From: Lomentospora prolificans
Lineage: Eukaryota > Ascomycota > Sordariomycetes > Microascales > Microascaceae
Direction of reading: 5' to 3'
NCBI GenBank assembly: GCA_029532625.1
Contig: JARFXM010000003.1
Span: 186,001 to 250,000, forward strand
Length of the DNA stretch: 64,000 nucleotides
This document shows, in pieces, positions 59,701 through 64,000 of the stretch; the stretch's first letter is position 1, and the number at the start of each line of letters is the position of its first letter. Under the pieces are notes generated by a model. The model was not told the DNA's origin, did not search any database, and saw only the letters and a list, made by a program, of their open reading frames with translations. Both the position numbers and the translations under genes were made by a program.

Positions 59701-61932
59701 CCGACATCGCCAAATGCCACGGACAGCCCAACGGCATATGCAGAAGCGGCAAGACATCGCTCCGAAAAGAGGGGGGGTTTAAGTAAGTGAGGGGGACAGG
59801 CTGGCCAGCCATTGAGGCAAGCCCAGGCAGGACGCGAGCGAGGACTACGGCGCCGGAAGTTGCGGATGAAAGCCGTGATCTGGAATCAGACGCCGCTTTG
59901 ACGCCGTCTTAACGCCGTCGCGATCTCGTCATCTTCTCGTTTCCAGCTAGGAAGGTGAAAAACAAAAAAAAAAAAAAAAAAAAAAAAATTAAGCCGACTC
60001 CTCTTGTGACTCCAACAGGAAAACCTACCAGTACGCTCTAGTCCGGATGAGATCCCAGGCATCCTGCGAACGCCTCGAGCTTCTCCGAGCCGATAATACG
60101 AAGAATGAGGGGAGGGAGGGGAAAAGCGCCAGCTGAGAACTCCTGAGGCATCTTTGTTGGCAATAGTTGACCAAAAGCCTGCATTGGGCCTTGCGCAAGT
60201 GTCACCGAGGATCCACTGTGGGAACTGTGGCGATGCTGGAAGAGGAGAAGAAGAGAGAAAATCTCGGTTTCTTTCGCTTGATGTCCTAGATTGTAAGGCT
60301 CTGATTCGCAGCCGGACACAGGATCAATTGACACTTGACGGGACAAGTGCTTTCTTCGTCGGTAAGCCCATCCGGACCCAAACCAAACCGGCGTTGCTGC
60401 TGGCTTTGGCACGCTACGTTCCTGTCCCCCATTTATCCAGGCTTGCGAAAGGGGTATAGGGCTGCCCACCATCTCGATTTAGATCGGAAAACCAAGGCGC
60501 CCGTCCCGAGAAAACAGAGGGGCTCGACGAGGCCGAAAGGGCGCTGTGCAGAAACTGGGTTGAAGCTCGCCTCGTCCATCTGCCGCTTCGGGAGAAACTC
60601 GCAGCGGAGTACATCCTTTGTGCTATTTCTGTTTCCATTAGTATGCCGGTAAATGAGAGAAAAAAATGGATGATTGATAGATGAATCTTTCCTTGCGATC
60701 AATTCGCCTTTTGATATCTTCGCTTCACCGGCACCAGAACGAACGGTGGGGAACAAGGACCCCTTTTCCCTCTCTGTCAGCGGCGTATTTCCGAGTTTTG
60801 ACTTTGGACAGGATATTGGCTGCCTAATACCTTAAAAAAAAACCCTCGCCTCCCTCACCTGCAGAATGCCAATAGTCGTCGCTTCGTCCCTGGTGCCTGA
60901 CATGCCGTGGACATGGCTGGCTGGCCTGGCCACGGAATGTGGTGCTGGCGTGGTGCCATTTACCCAATCCGATCATAGCACCCTTTGGTTAGCGGCGCCA
61001 ACCATGCCTGATGTGGCGGGCTCCCGGATCCCTGGATTTGATCTGATCGTGTCCACGTAGGCACTTGCGGCGTCTCCATTTTTTTGAAGGAAAAAAAAGT
61101 GGTCTTTCGTTTGACTTTGGAGTGATGTGTTAATAGTGTCCCCCTCTATCAAGAGTACTTGCTCGCCACGCATACCCGCGCGCGAAGCTCGACGTATCTT
61201 TTGTTTTCAGGACACACGACTTTCACAGTTTTTGTAAGTATTTTTTTTTTTTTTTTTTCTTTACTTGTCAAAGCGAGCTCGGCCCATGTTCGTGCAAGCG
61301 CAGGAGAGCGAAGAAAGGGGAGAAGGAAAGAAAGAAAGAAAGAAAGTATGCAGCCTCTTCTAGAAGGAGCCAATCGCCACGACCTGCCTGCCAGAGGCGA
61401 TGTGTTAAACAACAACCGTTTCGCCTTCTTTCGCTGGCTGGGGTCCATTGCCCCCTTGCTCCCTCTCCGACAATAGTTTCGCGTCCGGCCGTGTGGGAGA
61501 CCGGAGCCCTCGTTCGAAAGCGGCATGGCGGGTGGGTTGTTAGTGTTGTTCGGTTTTTCGTTTCGCAGTCGTCCCGCCGCCTGCAGGAATTGCGTGTCCG
61601 CCTCCCCAGTTTGCCAATGTATGGCTTCCTTACGGCCCGCTCCCTGTATAAAGCCTCGATACTCTCTCTTCCTCTTTCCGGGGTCTGTTGGATCTTTTCT
61701 TCTTCTATCGTTCATTCCATTCCTTAGAGCTTCAAGCTACTCACCTTCTCTCTCTCTTTCACACCCCAACTCAACCACTATCCTTTCTTTCACAATCAAC
61801 CGACTGAGTCGGCCTCCACTCCTTGAAAACCATCAAGTCAAGCACAAACAAGCCTTTAGAGCTGTGACTTCCGACTTTCCCCTCTTTCACAAAGAAGAAT
61901 CCACGTTCCCTGAAACTCCACAAGCCTCCAAA
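53715..61932. other. Long gene-poor stretch
   Basis: About 8.2 kb without a gene I can support. Several open frames (for example 56764-57162 and 57656-58156 on plus, 57831-58319 and 60038-60472 on minus) have no domain, no recognisable signal and no intron pattern. Homopolymers (T at about 57350-57378, A at 59962-59988, T at 61245-61260) occur. The left end holds the promoter of the GPI protein, the right end the promoter and leader of the DNase1-like gene. Confidence 0.5.
61647..61652 (+). promoter_or_regulatory. Probable TATA box (TATAAA)
   Basis: TATAAA lies 286 bp upstream of the DNase1-like ATG and is followed by pyrimidine-rich sequence with CTCTCTCTTC, a usual start-site context in filamentous fungi. 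Only the position and context support it. Confidence 0.5.
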
Positions 61933-62472
61933 ATGCAGTTCTCCAGCATCTTCCTCAGCATCCTTGCCTCGGCCGCCGCCGCCGCCGCCAACACCGTGAC
62001 CTTCCAGTCCCAGGACGGCACCGGCCGCACCATCGTCTTCACGCCCAACGCCGGCTACTCCGAGCTGCCCGACGTCTACGTCGAGGGCCATGGCACCGCC
62101 GTCGCCGAGTTCCCCCAGGGCTGGATCGGCAACTGGTACTCGGTCTCGGACGGCTCCGCTCGCTCTCCCGGCATGCTCGGCGAGGTGGCCTTCCAGGGCT
62201 GGAACGGCCTCACCTACTTTGACGTCTCCGCCATCGTCAACGCCAACGACCACGTCGGCGTCAAGGAGATGTGGCCCAAGAACTCCAACTCCCCTACCTC
62301 GGGCTGCAAGGTCTTCCCTTGCAACAACGCTTACTACCTCCCCGACGACGTCCAGACCAAGACCACCCAGGAGACCGATCTCGTCTGCACTCTCGGTGGC
62401 TCAGGCTCTAGCAAGCGTGATGAGGATGAGGACGGCAACGTCAAGCGTGACTTTGTCCTCGGCAAGTGGTAA
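61933..62472 (+). CDS. Small secreted 'DNase1-like' protein
   Basis: 179 aa, single exon, extracellular. Signal peptide MQFSSIFLSILASAAAAAA, cleaved near residue 19-20. The mature part starts NTVTFQSQDGTGRTIVFTPN and contains PQGWIGNWYSVSDG, GMLGEVAFQGWNGLTYFDVSAIVN and SGCKVFPCNNAYYLPDDVQTKT, the layout of a family in Sordariomycetes labelled 'DNase1 protein' in databases. That label does not prove nuclease activity. Three Cys remain after the signal. Two Lys-Arg sites (GSSKRDED, NVKRDF) near the C-terminus look like Kex2 sites; the last about 20 residues may be removed. ATG chosen because it starts the signal peptide; the frame is open upstream. Strong C-ending codon bias and a TATA box suggest a highly expressed gene. 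Confidence 0.85.
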   Translation: MQFSSIFLSILASAAAAAANTVTFQSQDGTGRTIVFTPNAGYSELPDVYVEGHGTAVAEFPQGWIGNWYSVSDGSARSPGMLGEVAFQGWNGLTYFDVSAIVNANDHVGVKEMWPKNSNSPTSGCKVFPCNNAYYLPDDVQTKTTQETDLVCTLGGSGSSKRDEDEDGNVKRDFVLGKW

Positions 62473-64000
62473 AAAGAAAAAACAAAGAACAATGTTGAAG
62501 AGCCCTGGGGGATTGTACTCTTTCCTTTTCTCTTTCTCGCTCGAGTGATTAGAAAACACTTGGCTTGGGACCTGGAATGTCCCCCAGTCTTGAAACCTCG
62601 CGAGCCTTTTCCTTCCCTTTAACAAGGGCTAACGGGCCTTGCATGAACTTCACTGCGCTGGTGCGCCCGTCGACTACGAATGGCTTTGATACGAAGAACT
62701 CGGGAATGGAAATCAGAACTAGACCTAGCTCCGGTCTACCGAACAATCAAAGCAAAAAAGCGGGCGTCTCTCTTTTCACGATTTACTCTTTTTACGATCC
62801 TTACGCGACATCTAGTCACACTCAACCGCGTCCTCTTCCCCCTAATACAGGGTTCTAGAGCGCTCGCAGACACATTCGTTACGCAAACATGATGGCATAG
62901 AGACTCATCCCACCACTTCTATTCTTTCGCTTCACGGGATGCTAGTCGGTCGATACTCTTGTCACAGGGGCCGCCCTGATTTAGACCCCCTTTTTTTGTT
63001 ATATACCATTCATCTCTTTTCTGTACATACTCTATTTGCTCTGGATATGCCCATCCGAGAAAACAAAACTTCTTGTCACTCCCTTCTACCAAAAGAACTA
63101 TATATATATATATCTATATATATACATCTTCTCATATATCTTGTTCATCACAGAATCTTGACCACCTTGACCCTTGGAACCGAATCTGTGATATCAATTG
63201 AAATGTCTCGATCCTCGCCTCGACTCTCCCCACATCGATCATCGCCGTAAACAAGTTTTTCTTATCTCTCAAAAGTTGACCAAGAGCTAACAAGTAATTA
63301 AGCACCTGATTATCACTCTGCCGCCAAATCTCGTCCCTTTTTCATCCCATCTTCTTTTGATTAAGCCATATTATCCAAAGCATGCTCTCCCGTCCTTCAC
63401 CGCTAATCATTCCGCTCTGCCGTGTCTATATTTACCATCCATCTCCACCCACACACCGGGAAAACAGAAACTCTCCTCACTCGCGACCTTTAACGTTCCT
63501 CTTCTCCAAAGGGAGGGGAAAGAAAAAAAAAAAAAAAAGGAAAAAAGGCCGCAAAAATTCCCTCGAAGCGAAGTCTTTCCGGCCCACCCCCGGATCCCCG
63601 CCCTCCTTCTCGGCGGCATCGCTAATCCAGGCCCCTACCGGACCCGAGACCCCGAAGAGAACAAAAAATCAGCCAAGGGTCCAGGATCGTCAAAGCGCCG
63701 ACCCTAGCTGGCAGAGCTTATCTCCCCCCAGCGGGAAATGTCCTCACGAAAAAGGCGAACCCTTCCTGAACCGGGCGGATTGAGTAGCCTATTTCGGTCG
63801 GAAATGCAATCCAAAAAAAAAAAAAAAAAAAAAAGCCTTATCGCCACTCCCACTTCGCTGAATAAGGGAAAATCTGCGGTTCCCCTACGACCCCTCGTTT
63901 AGTTTGACCCCTCGGCCAAGAAATCAACCATCAGCCTGCCAGTGGATAAAGGCTTTTCGGCCTAGAGCAGCCTCCAGATTTGGGATATCGGGATAATCAA
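62473..64000. other. 3' region and spacer with simple repeats
   Basis: No supportable gene. Holds a TATATA stretch near 63100-63124, an A-rich purine tract near 63520-63545 and a poly-A run of about 23 at 63811-63834. May hold the promoter of a gene outside the window. Confidence 0.5.

Noticed and set aside
61525..61932. N-terminal extension of the DNase1-like protein
   Set aside because: The frame is open upstream by chance; the ATG at 61933 begins a good signal peptide and the upstream part has a TATA box and leader-like pyrimidine sequence.

Overview
This window looks like nuclear DNA of a filamentous ascomycete, most likely a Sordariomycete (Pezizomycotina). Most genes carry one to three short introns (about 50-135 nt) with GTRNGT donors, CTAAC/CTAAY branch sites and YAG acceptors. 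The families are fungal: Zn2Cys6 regulators, a MARVEL protein, a GPI-type cell-wall protein and a 'DNase1-like' secreted protein. Well-expressed genes prefer C-ending codons, and the spacers are full of homopolymers and microsatellites. No prokaryotic features are visible. Species assignment is not possible from sequence alone.

Left part (1-16.2 kb), accessory in character: a partial MFS sugar transporter (1-1429, -), a regulator with two tandem Zn2Cys6 clusters (1950-4366, -), a divergently transcribed sulfatase (4973-6484, +), a multi-pass membrane protein (6948-8064, -), a second Zn2Cys6 regulator (9101-11007, +), a ZZ-finger/AAA ATPase (11276-12776, -) and a large two-TM protein of unknown function (13597-16183, +). 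The transporter, regulator and sulfatase could form a small cluster for using a sulfated sugar or glycan. This is inference.

Decayed island (about 16.2-22.6 kb): relics of a CorA-like membrane protein (+) and of another membrane protein (-, with stops and frameshifts), a candidate solo LTR with a perfect hairpin, and sequence without readable genes. Two stops are compatible with CAG to TAG (C to T in CpA, the RIP context).

Core region (22.7-46.6 kb), housekeeping in character: MARVEL protein; very long WW-domain Pro/Gln-rich protein with an apparent frameshift at a G/C homopolymer; glucosidase II alpha; an RmlD/MAT2B-like reductase with a 20-nt exon; an RA-PH protein; farnesyl diphosphate synthase; and divergently from it APC8/Cdc23.

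Right part (46.6-64 kb): two long stretches without supportable genes, rich in (TC)n, (AC)n and poly-T/poly-A. They flank a repeat-built GPI-anchored surface protein (52128-53714, -) and precede a small secreted DNase1-like protein (61933-62472, +). Exon coordinates were worked out by hand from frames and splice consensus; none has transcript support here.
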